In this document: positions 34,618-42,565 of the stretch, in pieces | How positions within the stretch are numbered: the stretch's first letter is position 1 | Layout of the letters: every line of letters starts with the position of its first letter | Source: Arthrobacter sp. ES3-54 | GTDB lineage: Bacteria; Actinomycetota; Actinomycetes; Actinomycetales; Micrococcaceae | Assembly (NCBI RefSeq): GCF_029504395.1 | Contig: NZ_JAQFIF010000005.1 | Location: 62,001-126,000 of the forward strand | Length of the DNA: 64,000 nucleotides | Direction: 5' to 3' | Notes under the pieces: model-generated | Database searches by the model: none | What the model was told of the DNA's origin: nothing | Seen by the model: the letters and a program-made list of their open reading frames with translations, nothing else | Made by a program: the position numbers and the translations under genes

Positions 34618-36489
34618 TCACTCGAGGCGGAAGTAGCTGTTCCTGCGGGGCGTCCGGGCGGGATCGATGTGCGGCGGCGGGATGAACCAGGGGACGCCGG
34701 CCCGCATCTGGACGGTCCATTGTTCCTTGTGGATCAGGTGGTGGTGGTGTGAGCAGAGCAGGGTCCCGTTGTCTGTCCCAGTGGTCCCGCCGAGGGACCA
34801 GTAAGTGATGTGGTGGGCCTCGCACCAGGGCGCGGGGATGGTGCATTGCGGAAAGGCGCAGCCCTGGTCCCGGGCCGTGAGGGCCTTGCGGATATGCGGC
34901 GGGAAGACCCGGGAGGCGCGGCCGATGTCCAAGACCCGCCCCTCGCCGCCGAGCAGGACCGGGATGATGTCGGCGTCGCAGGCGAGTTTGCGCACGGTGG
35001 AGACGGTGATGGGGCCGGTGAACGTCAGCGATCCGGTGCCCTCGTGGCGGGGTTCGGCGCCGTCGAGCCGGGTGAGGAGATCGCGGTAGTCGATGGTGGC
35101 CATTACCTGGGGCCGGAGTCCGCCTGCCGCGGGCAGTCCGCCGGTGGCGAGGGCGGCTTTGCAGGCGCCGACCAGGCCGTCGAGCAGCCGCTGCGGCCGG
35201 GAGCGCTGGTCGAAGGCAGCTGCACCGGCGTCGGCGCCCACACCGGCGCTCATGGCGGCCGCAGCCGAGACCTCGGCCGCTCGCGTACCGGCATCCCCCT
35301 CAGCTCCCGGGCCGGCGTCCGGGTCCGTGGCGGCGTTGGCACCCGCCCCCCTGCGCTCTCCGGTATCCGGCTCCGAACCCGTACCCTCTCCGGTATCTGG
35401 TCCGGTGCGGGGGTTGGTGGCGGTGTTCATGACCGTGATCAGCTGTTCGAACTGGTCGGGGGTGGCGAAGATTTCCAGGTGGTGCAGGCCGTGCCGGGGT
35501 TTGCGGATGAACGCGCCCTGGATCCGGCGCAGCAGTTCTTCGGAGGGTTCGGCGCCGTCCTGGTCCAGGGCGTCCGTCCATCGCCGGGCGATCCGGGCCA
35601 GGAAGTCGGCGTCGTTATCGATCGCCGTCCGGGTCAGGGCGTGTTCCATCGTGGCCGTGGCCTCGGGGCGGCAGATGTGCCGGACCCGGTCCAGGGCAAG
35701 CGTGATGACGGTCGCGGCGCGGGAGGCGACGGTGCCGGACGCGACGGCAGCGGCGAGCTCTTCCCGCACCGGCGGCTCGATGTGGCCGCCGGCACCGGTG
35801 CGGGGCAGCAGCTCCGCGGCCAGCGTGAGCCGGCGCCGGGCTTCGGCGGCGCTGATCCGCAGCCGGGCCCGCAGGAACTCGGTGGCGTTCCGGCAGCCGT
35901 CGTCCGCCGCGGCGGACAGGGCACCCTGCCCGGCCAAGCCACCACCACCGCTGGATCCCGTCGTGGCGCCTGTCCAGGCGTCGGAACCGGCGTCGGAACA
36001 GGCGTCGGAACCGGCGTCGGATCCGGTGTCGGGTTCCTGGGTCCAGCCGGTGAGCCAGCCCGTGGGCGCCACCGTCCCCGGGCCCTGGCCCGCGGCGACA
36101 GGCCGGGTCCCGGAAGATTGTTTGCGGGTCCGGTCCACGGCGCCGGCGGCAACGAGCTGCAGGTATTCGACTGCGCGGGACACGTCCTCGACGCGGTCGG
36201 CGAAGTCCGCGGCCTCCAGCAGGCCAAACCGGTCAGCCTCAGCGCACGCCGCCGGGCCTAAGGAGCGCAGCAGAGTCAGGGCCGAGTCCAACGCGTCGCC
36301 GGCGGCAAGGGCCGCGGGGTCTGTGATTGTGCCTTGCCCTGGGCCGGTCACCGTGCCGTTCAGGGCATCGCCCGCTGCATCAACCGCGCCGGCAGCGGCA
36401 GCCAGCCAGGCGAGCCGGGGCGGCAGGGAGTCCACCACCGGGCCGGCCCACGAGACCTGATCCGGGATGAACTCACCCATGGCTTCCAT
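34618..36489 (-). CDS. DUF222-HNH endonuclease domain protein
   Basis: The 623-residue protein of the 13E12/DUF222 class has the long helical DUF222 region (for example ATEFLRARLRISAAEARRRL). Two Ala/Gly/Asp-rich linkers follow. The C-terminal HNH nuclease reads CAFPQCTIPAPWCEAHHITY, then GGTTGTDNGTLLCSHHHHL. The zinc-type cysteines and catalytic histidines are intact. Five 12-bp units (GSDA repeats) lie in the first linker. I chose ATG 36489; a second ATG lies 9 nt later. No LexA box is visible upstream, unlike the short relative at 11.2 kb. The 5' end is partly duplicated upstream and the gene is flanked by degenerate repeats, which suggests recombination or mobility. Confidence 0.92.
   Translation of the reverse strand: MEAMGEFIPDQVSWAGPVVDSLPPRLAWLAAAAGAVDAAGDALNGTVTGPGQGTITDPAALAAGDALDSALTLLRSLGPAACAEADRFGLLEAADFADRVEDVSRAVEYLQLVAAGAVDRTRKQSSGTRPVAAGQGPGTVAPTGWLTGWTQEPDTGSDAGSDACSDAGSDAWTGATTGSSGGGGLAGQGALSAAADDGCRNATEFLRARLRISAAEARRRLTLAAELLPRTGAGGHIEPPVREELAAAVASGTVASRAATVITLALDRVRHICRPEATATMEHALTRTAIDNDADFLARIARRWTDALDQDGAEPSEELLRRIQGAFIRKPRHGLHHLEIFATPDQFEQLITVMNTATNPRTGPDTGEGTGSEPDTGERRGAGANAATDPDAGPGAEGDAGTRAAEVSAAAAMSAGVGADAGAAAFDQRSRPQRLLDGLVGACKAALATGGLPAAGGLRPQVMATIDYRDLLTRLDGAEPRHEGTGSLTFTGPITVSTVRKLACDADIIPVLLGGEGRVLDIGRASRVFPPHIRKALTARDQGCAFPQCTIPAPWCEAHHITYWSLGGTTGTDNGTLLCSHHHHLIHKEQWTVQMRAGVPWFIPPPHIDPARTPRRNSYFRLE
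35978..36037. repeat. 12-bp in-frame repeats in the DUF222/HNH gene
   Basis: Five units of the type GGCGTCGGAACC lie in tandem and encode GSDA-like tetrapeptides. Confidence 0.85.
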
Positions 36490-36672
36490 AGCTAAACTCT
36501 GCCAGAGGGGTACGACAGAAATAATGGACCTGGTTCCGCCGGGCCATGACGCTGGGGCGGCAGGGAGTCCACCACCGGGACGGACCACAAGGCCTGATCC
36601 GGGATGAACTCACCCATGGCTTCCATAGCAAAACTCTGCCAGAGGGGTACGACAGAAATAATGAACCCGGTT
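36420..36672. repeat. ~126-bp direct duplication at the 5' end of the DUF222/HNH gene
   Basis: The segment 36420-36546, covering codons 1-23 of the DUF222 gene and its upstream leader, is repeated at 36546-36672 with a few mismatches. The second copy repeats the start (ATGGAAGCCATGGGTGAG) and the next 20 codons, then runs into a stop (TAG). It is a broken 5' copy of the gene. Confidence 0.9.
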
Positions 36673-36860
36673 GATGCCGGGACAAAGCTGCCACGCAGCG
36701 GCTTTGGTCGCGGGGTTCGGGCGAGGATCCTGGTCGTAGGATCTCGGTCCCGGATTCAGGCGGGTTCTTGGTCGTAGAATCTTGGTCGCGGCGTTCGGTC
36801 GAGGAATTTGGTCGCGAGGTTCTTGGTCGCAGGATCTTGCCGGGGTCCAGGAATTTGGGC
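36673..36860. repeat. Degenerate short repeats upstream of the DUF222/HNH gene
   Basis: This gene-free stretch holds many imperfect copies of CTTGGTCGCAGGATC and TTGGTCGCGGNGTTCG-like motifs at irregular 12-25 bp spacing. Together with the duplicated 5' copy it fills the roughly 450 bp between the DUF222 gene and the Nudix gene. I see no open frame of coding quality in it. Confidence 0.7.
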
Positions 36861-36946
36861 GGACGACGGCGCCCAGCCACCCACCGCGCGTAACACTGCG
36901 TACGCTGCCCGCCCTCCTACGGACCGGCGCGTGGCAAGCTGTAGGG

Positions 36947-37501
36947 ATGGACAGCACAGCCGCGCCCCAAACCGGGGAATCACCCTTCGCACCACCGCTG
37001 CCGGGCAATCCGCACCACCATTTGGGTCCACGCGACCCCGGTGACGCCTGGGTCGAGGGCGACCGCGGACGCTTCTGGGGTCGGTTCGGTTCCGCCGGGC
37101 TCCTGGTCCACGACGCCGCAAAGGGGATCCTGCTCCAACACCGTGCCTTGTGGAGCCATCAGGGCGGCACTTGGGGCCTCCCCGGAGGCGCCCTGCATCA
37201 AGGGGAAGAGGCCATCCACGGGGCGTTGCGGGAAGCACGCGAAGAGGCGGCCGTACCCCCGGAAAACGTCCGCGTCCTGTTCACGTCGGTGTTCGACGTC
37301 GGCTACTGGTCTTACACCACGGTGGTTGCCGAAGCACTGGAGCCCTTCGAGGCCGCCATCAGTGATCCGGAAAGCCTCGACCTGCAATGGGTGGGAATTG
37401 ACGCCGTCGGCAGCAAGGAACTGCACCCGGGCTTCGCGGCCGCCTGGCCCGGCCTGCGCAGTAAGCTCACGGAGGCCCGCCGCAACACCGGCCAGGCGTA
37501 A
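36947..37501 (+). CDS. Nudix hydrolase
   Basis: The 184-residue protein has the Nudix box GALHQGEEAIHGALREAREEAA, matching G-x5-E-x7-RE-x2-EE with Ala in place of the final conserved Gly. Nudix enzymes cleave nucleoside diphosphates linked to a variable group; the substrate is not predictable. The start is ATG 36947, where family-like sequence begins, in a region without a clear Shine-Dalgarno. The C-terminal codons and stop are repeated just downstream. Confidence 0.9.
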   Translation: MDSTAAPQTGESPFAPPLPGNPHHHLGPRDPGDAWVEGDRGRFWGRFGSAGLLVHDAAKGILLQHRALWSHQGGTWGLPGGALHQGEEAIHGALREAREEAAVPPENVRVLFTSVFDVGYWSYTTVVAEALEPFEAAISDPESLDLQWVGIDAVGSKELHPGFAAAWPGLRSKLTEARRNTGQA

Positions 37502-37535
37502 CCAGCCCCGCGCAACACCGGCCAGGCGTAACCAG
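37476..37535. repeat. 30-bp tandem duplication spanning the Nudix stop codon
   Basis: Two 30-bp units (37476-37505 and 37506-37535) share the 25-bp core starting CGCAACACCGGCC and ending TAACCAG. The TAA at 37499-37501 is the real stop; the second copy repeats the last codons and stop. Confidence 0.93.
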
Positions 37536-37572
37536 CTGGTGTGACGAGCACGGTCCACCCAGCCGCTTGTCC

Positions 37573-37652
37573 GGGGCGAAGCCCTGACGGAGAAGCCTCG
37601 GGGCGAACCCCGGACGGAGAAGCCTCGGGGGCGAGCCCCGGAGGGCAGCCCG
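37573..37652. repeat. 27-28-bp tandem repeats (3 units)
   Basis: Three units beginning CGGGGCGAAGCC, CGGGGCGAACCC and CGGGGGCGAGCCCC and containing GACGGAGAAGCCT (or GGAGGGCAGCC) lie directly downstream of the minus-strand membrane protein's stop. Each can form a small hairpin, so they may act in termination. Confidence 0.75.
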
Positions 37653-37653
37653 C

Positions 37654-38235
37654 CTAGTGCTGCCGGGGCGCGGGCCGCCGGCGATACAGCCAGATGAGTC
37701 CCAGAACGGGCAGCAGGAGCGGGATGAATCCGTAGCCGCGGCCGAACAAGGACCACACCGTCTCGTGCGGGAAGTTCACCGAGTCGAATACGCTCAGGGC
37801 CCCCACCACGAGGACGCCCACAAGCTCCACCAGGACTGCCGCCACGGAAACCTTGAACGCAGTGCGGCCCGGCTTCGCGAGGGACACGGTGGCCACGACA
37901 TAGACGGCTGCGGCGAAGGCTGACAGCAGGTACGCCAGTGGCGCCTCGGAAAACTTCGTGAGTATCTGGTAGCCGGCCCGGGCGGTCGCCGAAATCGCGA
38001 ACACGGCATAGACAGCAATCAGCAGCCGTCCCGGCCCAGTGTTGCGGGTGTCGGTCGCCGGCGCAGTTGGCGCCGCCCCAGTCACTGCCCGCCCAGTTTC
38101 CGCCGGAGCAGTTTCCGCGGAGCCAGCAGCTGCCTGCCGAGCATCCGCTGCTCCAGTGATGCCGGAGGCCGACCCCGCCGGGGTGCTCGCGCCGTCCTGC
38201 GAGGATTTTGCGTTCACGTTTTCTGCCTCTTCCAT
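37654..38235 (-). CDS. Conserved membrane protein
   Basis: The 193-residue protein has an Ala/Thr/Gly-rich, probably disordered, N-terminus (about residues 1-65). About four transmembrane segments follow, including LLIAVYAVFAISATARAGYQ, LLSAFAAAVYVVATVSLA and IPLLLPVLGLIWLY. No function recognised. It starts 1 nt after the stop of the next upstream gene, so both are translated from one mRNA with truB. Confidence 0.82.
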   Translation of the reverse strand: MEEAENVNAKSSQDGASTPAGSASGITGAADARQAAAGSAETAPAETGRAVTGAAPTAPATDTRNTGPGRLLIAVYAVFAISATARAGYQILTKFSEAPLAYLLSAFAAAVYVVATVSLAKPGRTAFKVSVAAVLVELVGVLVVGALSVFDSVNFPHETVWSLFGRGYGFIPLLLPVLGLIWLYRRRPAPRQH

Positions 38236-38236
38236 C

Positions 38237-38590
38237 TCAATACCAGATCTGGTTCATGCGGGCTGCCATCACCAGAGCGGTGACGCCGACGGCGGCCAGG
38301 ACGAAGTTGCTCCAGCGGGTCCGCTCCAGGATGGACCAGTACACGGCGCCGATCGGGAGGATCAACGCCGTCGCCAGATAGCCCCAGAACTCCCATGACT
38401 CCCCCGCGATCCGCTCCCCGCTGGCCACCCGGACAATCGATCCCACCAGATAGACCAGGAGGGCAAGTTCGACGGCGGCCACCGACAGCATGGTCGTGTC
38501 GTTGGGCGCCTTCTTCAGGATGCCCGCGGCGGCACAGATGATGCTGGAGAGCAGGCCCACCACAAGGATGATGTAGAAATACGCGTCCAC
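38237..38590 (-). CDS. Small conserved membrane protein
   Basis: The 117-residue protein has about four transmembrane segments (YFYIILVVGLLSSIICAAAG, MLSVAAVELALLVYLVGSI, FWGYLATALILPIGAVYW, FVLAAVGVTALVMAA). The GTG start overlaps the truB stop by 1 nt (TAGTG), so translation is coupled to truB. Function unknown. I expect it to be conserved next to truB in relatives. Confidence 0.85.
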   Translation of the reverse strand: MDAYFYIILVVGLLSSIICAAAGILKKAPNDTTMLSVAAVELALLVYLVGSIVRVASGERIAGESWEFWGYLATALILPIGAVYWSILERTRWSNFVLAAVGVTALVMAARMNQIWY

Positions 38591-39660
38591 TACTGCCCGG
38601 CCCGCTGTTCGTTGCCGTGCTGTTCAGTGGCCTGCTTCTCGGTGCCGTGCTGTTCAGTGCCGTGCTGTTCAGTGCCGTGCTGTTCAGTGGCCTGTTTTTC
38701 GGTGCCGCCCGCTTTGGTGGCGTCCTTTTCATGGGAGCGCTTTTCGTTATCGGGCGCGAACACCAGCACAGGTTTGGCGTAGCTTCCCGCGTCGGCCAAG
38801 AGTGCCACCAGCGTACCGTCCGGCGCGAACGCCGCTGCCGGCTTGTCAGCGGTCGCTGCCTCCGGCATGCCGGCCGCGGCTCCAGCGGCGACCCTTCGGC
38901 CGAAGGAAATCTCTGTGGTCTCCGCCTCGCTGAGTTCACGGTTCGGCATCAGCGCCCGGGCCGCGTCCGAGATCTCCAGCACGTCTAGCTTTTCCGCCAA
39001 TTGCTCAAGGGTGTGTGCCTGGTCAAGGGTGTACGGGCCCACTTGCGTCCTGCGCAGTGCCGTCAGGTGGCCGCCGACGCCGAGAGCGTCACCGAGGTCG
39101 CGGGCCAGGGCACGGATGTAAGTGCCGGAAGAGCACTCCACCGTGACATCCACATCCAGGGCTTCCCTGTCTGCTTCGGCCTCACGCACGCGGCGGACCT
39201 GGTGAACTTCAAAGCGGTGGATCGTGACGGGACGGGCCGCGAGCTTGACCTCTTCACCGGACCGGACCCGGGCGTAGGCGCGTTCGCCGTTGACCTTGAT
39301 GGCGCTGACACTGCTGGGAACCTGTTCGATTTCCCCGGTCAGTGCGGCGACGCCGGCACGGACGGCGTCTTCGGTGACCCCGGCGGCGCTGCGGGTGGCG
39401 GTGACCTCGCCTTCGGCGTCGTCCGTCACGGTGGATTCGCCGAGCCTGATGGTGGCGGTGTAGGTCTTGGAGGTGCCGACGATGTAGGTCAGCAGCCGGG
39501 TGGCTTTGTTGATGCCCACCACAAGAACGCCGGTGGCCATCGGATCAAGTGTCCCGGCGTGGCCGACCTTTCGGGTACCGGCGATCCGCCGCATCCGTCC
39601 AACCACATCGTGGCTGGTCCAGCCTTGCGGCTTGTCCACTATCACCAGTCCAGAAAGCAC
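38590..39660 (-). CDS. truB: tRNA pseudouridine(55) synthase
   Basis: TruB makes pseudouridine 55 in the T loop of tRNAs. The 356-residue protein has VDKPQGWTSHDVVGRMRRI and KVGHAGTLDPMATGVLVVGI with the catalytic Asp, and a later LARDLGDALGVGGHL. I chose GTG 39660, where homology begins, with GGGAGG close upstream. The C-terminal tail beyond the TruB fold consists of 7-8 pentapeptides (TEQHG/TEKQA) from a 15-bp minisatellite and is unlike the family. It is followed by two coupled membrane protein genes. Confidence 0.95.
   Translation of the reverse strand: MLSGLVIVDKPQGWTSHDVVGRMRRIAGTRKVGHAGTLDPMATGVLVVGINKATRLLTYIVGTSKTYTATIRLGESTVTDDAEGEVTATRSAAGVTEDAVRAGVAALTGEIEQVPSSVSAIKVNGERAYARVRSGEEVKLAARPVTIHRFEVHQVRRVREAEADREALDVDVTVECSSGTYIRALARDLGDALGVGGHLTALRRTQVGPYTLDQAHTLEQLAEKLDVLEISDAARALMPNRELSEAETTEISFGRRVAAGAAAGMPEAATADKPAAAFAPDGTLVALLADAGSYAKPVLVFAPDNEKRSHEKDATKAGGTEKQATEQHGTEQHGTEQHGTEKQATEQHGNEQRAGQ
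38599..38716. repeat. 15-bp minisatellite (7-8 units) at the 3' end of truB
   Basis: About seven to eight units, for example GCCGTGCTGTTCAGT on the plus strand, encode TEQHG or TEKQA pentapeptides at the end of TruB. Confidence 0.92.
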
Positions 39661-39745
39661 GCCTCCCAGTATATGCGGGCCAGCCGTGCCCCAACGCCCA
39701 CGGCCCTCACCGCCCAAGTGGACGCCGGGCGTTAGGATGGCACAC

Positions 39746-40960
39746 ATGCCCGAGCTTGCCGCACATGTCCGCGACGTCCCGATCAACCAGATCCGCGAGA
39801 TCACCGAAGCCGCGTGGGGAACGCCCGGTGCGATCGTGCTCAGTATCGGGGAGCCGGGCTTCGCAGTCCCCCGCCACGTCCTCGAGGCCGGGATGGCCTG
39901 CCTTGACCGGGACGAGACTAACTACACACCGAACGCCGGGATCCCGGCCCTCCGTGAGGCCTTCGCAGCCCGCTTCAGTGAACACAACGCGACGCCGGTC
40001 GGCGCCGAGCGCGTCTACGTGGTCGACGGCGCCCAGCAGGGCCTGCACTTGGCCATGAGCCTGTTGCTCTCCCCCGGCGACGAGATCCTCATTCCCAACC
40101 CCGGCTACCCCACCTTCGCGATGACGAGCAGTCTGCTGCATGCCGTTCCCGTCCGCTATCCGCTGTACCCGGAGCACGATTTCCAGCCGCGGATCGAGGA
40201 CATCGAGGCGCTCATCACGCCGCGGACCAAGGTGTTGATCCTGAATTCTCCGTCCAACCCGCTTGGCGCGGTCCTGGGCGAGGACCTGACGCGCCGCCTC
40301 GTGGAGCTGGCGCGGCGGCGCGATCTGTGGATTATCTCCGACGAATGCTACGAGGCCTTCACCTACGATGTCCCGCACGTCAGCCCGGCCAGCTTCGACA
40401 GCGACGTTCCGGGCGAAGCGCGCGTGTTCACCTCGCTCACGCTCTCCAAGACCTACGGGCTGACGGGTCTGCGCATCGGCGCGCTGATCTGCCCGCCCGG
40501 GCTGGAGCAGAAAATGAATAACGTCATGGAGTCGATCGTGTCCTGCGTGGCCTCGCCGTCGCAGTATGCCGCGCTGGCGGCGTTGACCGGACCGCAGGAC
40601 TACGTCAGCGACGCCCACGCCCATTACCGGGCTAACCGCGACGCGGCCTCGGCGGTGCTGCGCTCCCACGGCATTCCCTACCTCGCGGCCCAAGGTGCGT
40701 TCTACCTGTGGGCGGACGTCTCCCACGCCAGCGGCGGGGATGTCCGGGCATGGACGCGCCGTTTCCTGGCGGACTCCGGCGTGGCCTTCGCCCCCGGCAC
40801 GGCGTTTGGCTCCATCGGCGAGGGCTGGATCCGCATTGCACTCTGCGGTAACCAGGCCGATCTTGTGGAGGGCCTCCTGCGTCTTCCGGCACGCGAGCCG
40901 GCAGCAGGCCCCGACGGGTCCACCGGCCCTATCGCCGGACCTGCTGGCGCCCTAGCCTGA
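39746..40960 (+). CDS. PLP-dependent aminotransferase (class I/II)
   Basis: The 404-residue aminotransferase has the lysine motif SLTLSKTYGLTGLRIG, the PLP motif ILNSPSNPLGAV and IPNPGYPTFAMTSS. IEPGF-like and NYTPNAGIPALREAFA elements are near the N-terminus. It resembles aspartate/aromatic-type enzymes but the substrate cannot be assigned. I chose ATG 39746 because TAGGAT lies exactly 7 nt before it; another ATG at 39737 sits over the -10. It is divergent from truB and not part of the rbfA-truB block in relatives. Confidence 0.9.
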   Translation: MPELAAHVRDVPINQIREITEAAWGTPGAIVLSIGEPGFAVPRHVLEAGMACLDRDETNYTPNAGIPALREAFAARFSEHNATPVGAERVYVVDGAQQGLHLAMSLLLSPGDEILIPNPGYPTFAMTSSLLHAVPVRYPLYPEHDFQPRIEDIEALITPRTKVLILNSPSNPLGAVLGEDLTRRLVELARRRDLWIISDECYEAFTYDVPHVSPASFDSDVPGEARVFTSLTLSKTYGLTGLRIGALICPPGLEQKMNNVMESIVSCVASPSQYAALAALTGPQDYVSDAHAHYRANRDAASAVLRSHGIPYLAAQGAFYLWADVSHASGGDVRAWTRRFLADSGVAFAPGTAFGSIGEGWIRIALCGNQADLVEGLLRLPAREPAAGPDGSTGPIAGPAGALA

Positions 40961-41058
40961 GCACACGGCGCTCCCAGACTGGCCCGCTATTATTCTGGCT
41001 TCGGGTTGGCCCTGGACTCATCCGGGGGCGCCGTGGATTCCGGCCTAGGGAGTACATC

Positions 41059-41268
41059 GTGTGGTGGCAAGACCTTCTGTGGGGTTTCTGGAATGGGCTG
41101 ACGGCATGGATCGTCCTGATCGCCCATGTCTTCGGGGCCTGGAGCGAGTTCCCGTTCTACAACTCCGCCCGCGCGGGGAACTGGTATGACTTCGGCTACC
41201 TCCTCGGCATGGGATCTCCCGTGCTGGGCGGGGGGCTGGGAGCCCGGGGACGCTCCAGGAGCCGCTAG
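41059..41268 (+). CDS. Small membrane protein (69 aa)
   Basis: The 69-residue protein has one hydrophobic segment (LLWGFWNGLTAWIVLIAHVF), a conserved-looking WSEFPFYNSARAGNWYDFGY region and a Gly-rich second hydrophobic stretch. A basic tail (ARGRSRSR) ends it. GTG 41059 has AGGGAG 6 nt upstream, and no other frame fits. Function unknown. It resembles small conserved actinobacterial proteins. Confidence 0.8.
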   Translation: MWWQDLLWGFWNGLTAWIVLIAHVFGAWSEFPFYNSARAGNWYDFGYLLGMGSPVLGGGLGARGRSRSR

Positions 41269-41368
41269 GGCATTTCGAGAGGGCATTTGGCGGCAATGTT
41301 ACTCCTGCACACTGCCGTGATCTGCCGTCTCGGCGGCATCTGGGTGCCACCCCCGGCCAACCCGGTGG

Positions 41369-41806
41369 TCAGCTCGGACTTGCCGCCAATGCCTCGTCCA
41401 GCCAGTTGCGGAGGGCCGCGGCGGGCGGCGCGCCGGCCTGGCGGGCCGCCACCGTCCCCTTCTTGATGACAAGCAATGTGGGGATGGCCTGGATATCGAA
41501 CCGCCGGGACAACCCCGGAGAGGTGTCGACGTCGACCTTCACCAGCTTGAACTTCCCGGCCCGCTCCTGCGCCAACTTGTCCAGCACCGGGCTGACCATG
41601 CGGCACGGACCGCACCAGGCCGCCCAGAAATCGACCAGAACTGGGACCGAAGACTGCTCCGCGACCACCGGAAAGTCGGCATCTGACGCTGACACGATCC
41701 AGGGAAGGTCCTGGCCGCAGTTGCCGCAGCGCGGGTGCCCGGCAGCGGCCGCGGGAATCCGGTTGGTCTTCCCGCAGTGCGGGCACTTGGTCAGGCTGGA
41801 TTCCAC
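41369..41806 (-). CDS. Thioredoxin with N-terminal zinc ribbon (Trx2/TrxC type)
   Basis: The 145-residue protein has an N-terminal CPHCG...CGNCG ribbon that should bind zinc, as in TrxC. The thioredoxin fold has the active site WCGPCRM and the cis-Pro region AIPTLLVIKKGTV. It should reduce protein disulfides in the cytoplasm. GTG 41806 has GGAG 5 nt upstream. It follows rbfA after a 149-nt gap that holds a terminator. Confidence 0.93.
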   Translation of the reverse strand: MESSLTKCPHCGKTNRIPAAAAGHPRCGNCGQDLPWIVSASDADFPVVAEQSSVPVLVDFWAAWCGPCRMVSPVLDKLAQERAGKFKLVKVDVDTSPGLSRRFDIQAIPTLLVIKKGTVAARQAGAPPAAALRNWLDEALAASPS

Positions 41807-41902
41807 GGCACTCCGGCGCCTTTGCACAAACCTGCAGTCATGGTTCCATGGGACTCCCCCGCCCGTGAACGGGCCAAGGGTCGAAGGTCCCCGGAGACGG
41901 AA

Positions 41903-41944
41903 ACAGCAGGGCCCGGATCCGTTTCCGGTTCCGGCCCCTGCTGT
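41903..41944 (-). terminator. Intrinsic terminator after rbfA
   Basis: On the minus strand ACAGCAGGGGCCGG pairs with CCGGGCCCTGCTGT over a short loop, then TTTCCG follows. It ends the infB-rbfA transcript. Confidence 0.8.
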
Positions 41945-41955
41945 GGAAGGCACTC

Positions 41956-42465
41956 TTACTTGTTGCGGTCCTCATCGATCGCGTCGTTGTCGATGAGGTC
42001 CAGGTCCTCTTCGTCGAAGTCGTCCTCGTCGAGCTCCACATCCTGCGGCGTGTCACTCTTGTAGGGATCGGCGTCCCCGGCGTGCGTGGCGCTTTCGGCC
42101 AGCGCGGCCACCTCGGCGTCGCGCTTCTTTGCAGCGCGAAGCAGTTCCTCAAGGTTCGAGGCCACAACGGGGATCTGGTCGGCCACGAACTCGAGCGTTG
42201 GAGTCAGCCGCACGGTGATGTTCCGGCCGACTTCCTGCCGCAGCACACCCTTGGCCTTCTCGAGCCCCTTGGCGGCATCGGCCTGGGCCACTTCGTCGCC
42301 TAACACGGTGTAGTAAACAGTTGCGTGCTGCAGGTCGTTGGTCACCCGCGAGTCGGTCACGGTGACGCCCTCCAGACGGGGATCCTTCACCCTCCGGCCC
42401 AGCGCCTCGGCAACGACAACCTTAATCCGCTGCGCCAACTTGGCAGCCCGTGCGGGATCAGCCAT
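41956..42465 (-). CDS. rbfA: Ribosome-binding factor A
   Basis: RbfA matures the 5' end of 16S rRNA. The 169-residue protein has the conserved ADPARAAKLAQRIKVVVAEA, DPRLEGVTVTDSRVTNDLQH and RLTPTLEFVADQIP. An acidic tail (DVELDEDDFDEEDLDLIDND) follows. ATG 42465 has AGGAG at good distance. The usual infB-rbfA neighbourhood is kept, but a 195-bp inverted-repeat element lies between. Confidence 0.96.
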   Translation of the reverse strand: MADPARAAKLAQRIKVVVAEALGRRVKDPRLEGVTVTDSRVTNDLQHATVYYTVLGDEVAQADAAKGLEKAKGVLRQEVGRNITVRLTPTLEFVADQIPVVASNLEELLRAAKKRDAEVAALAESATHAGDADPYKSDTPQDVELDEDDFDEEDLDLIDNDAIDEDRNK

Positions 42466-42565
42466 TTCCACTCCTAAAAATTTGGATGTACGACGGCGCG
42501 TTAGCGGCTGAAGTACAAAGGTTCGGTTTGTTGCCACGCGCCTAAGGCGAGTCTACGACGGACTC

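Noticed and set aside
36480..36680. A LexA box upstream of the full-length DUF222/HNH gene
   Set aside because: I looked for TCGAAC/GTTCGA pairs because the short relative has one, but found none in the 450 bp upstream.
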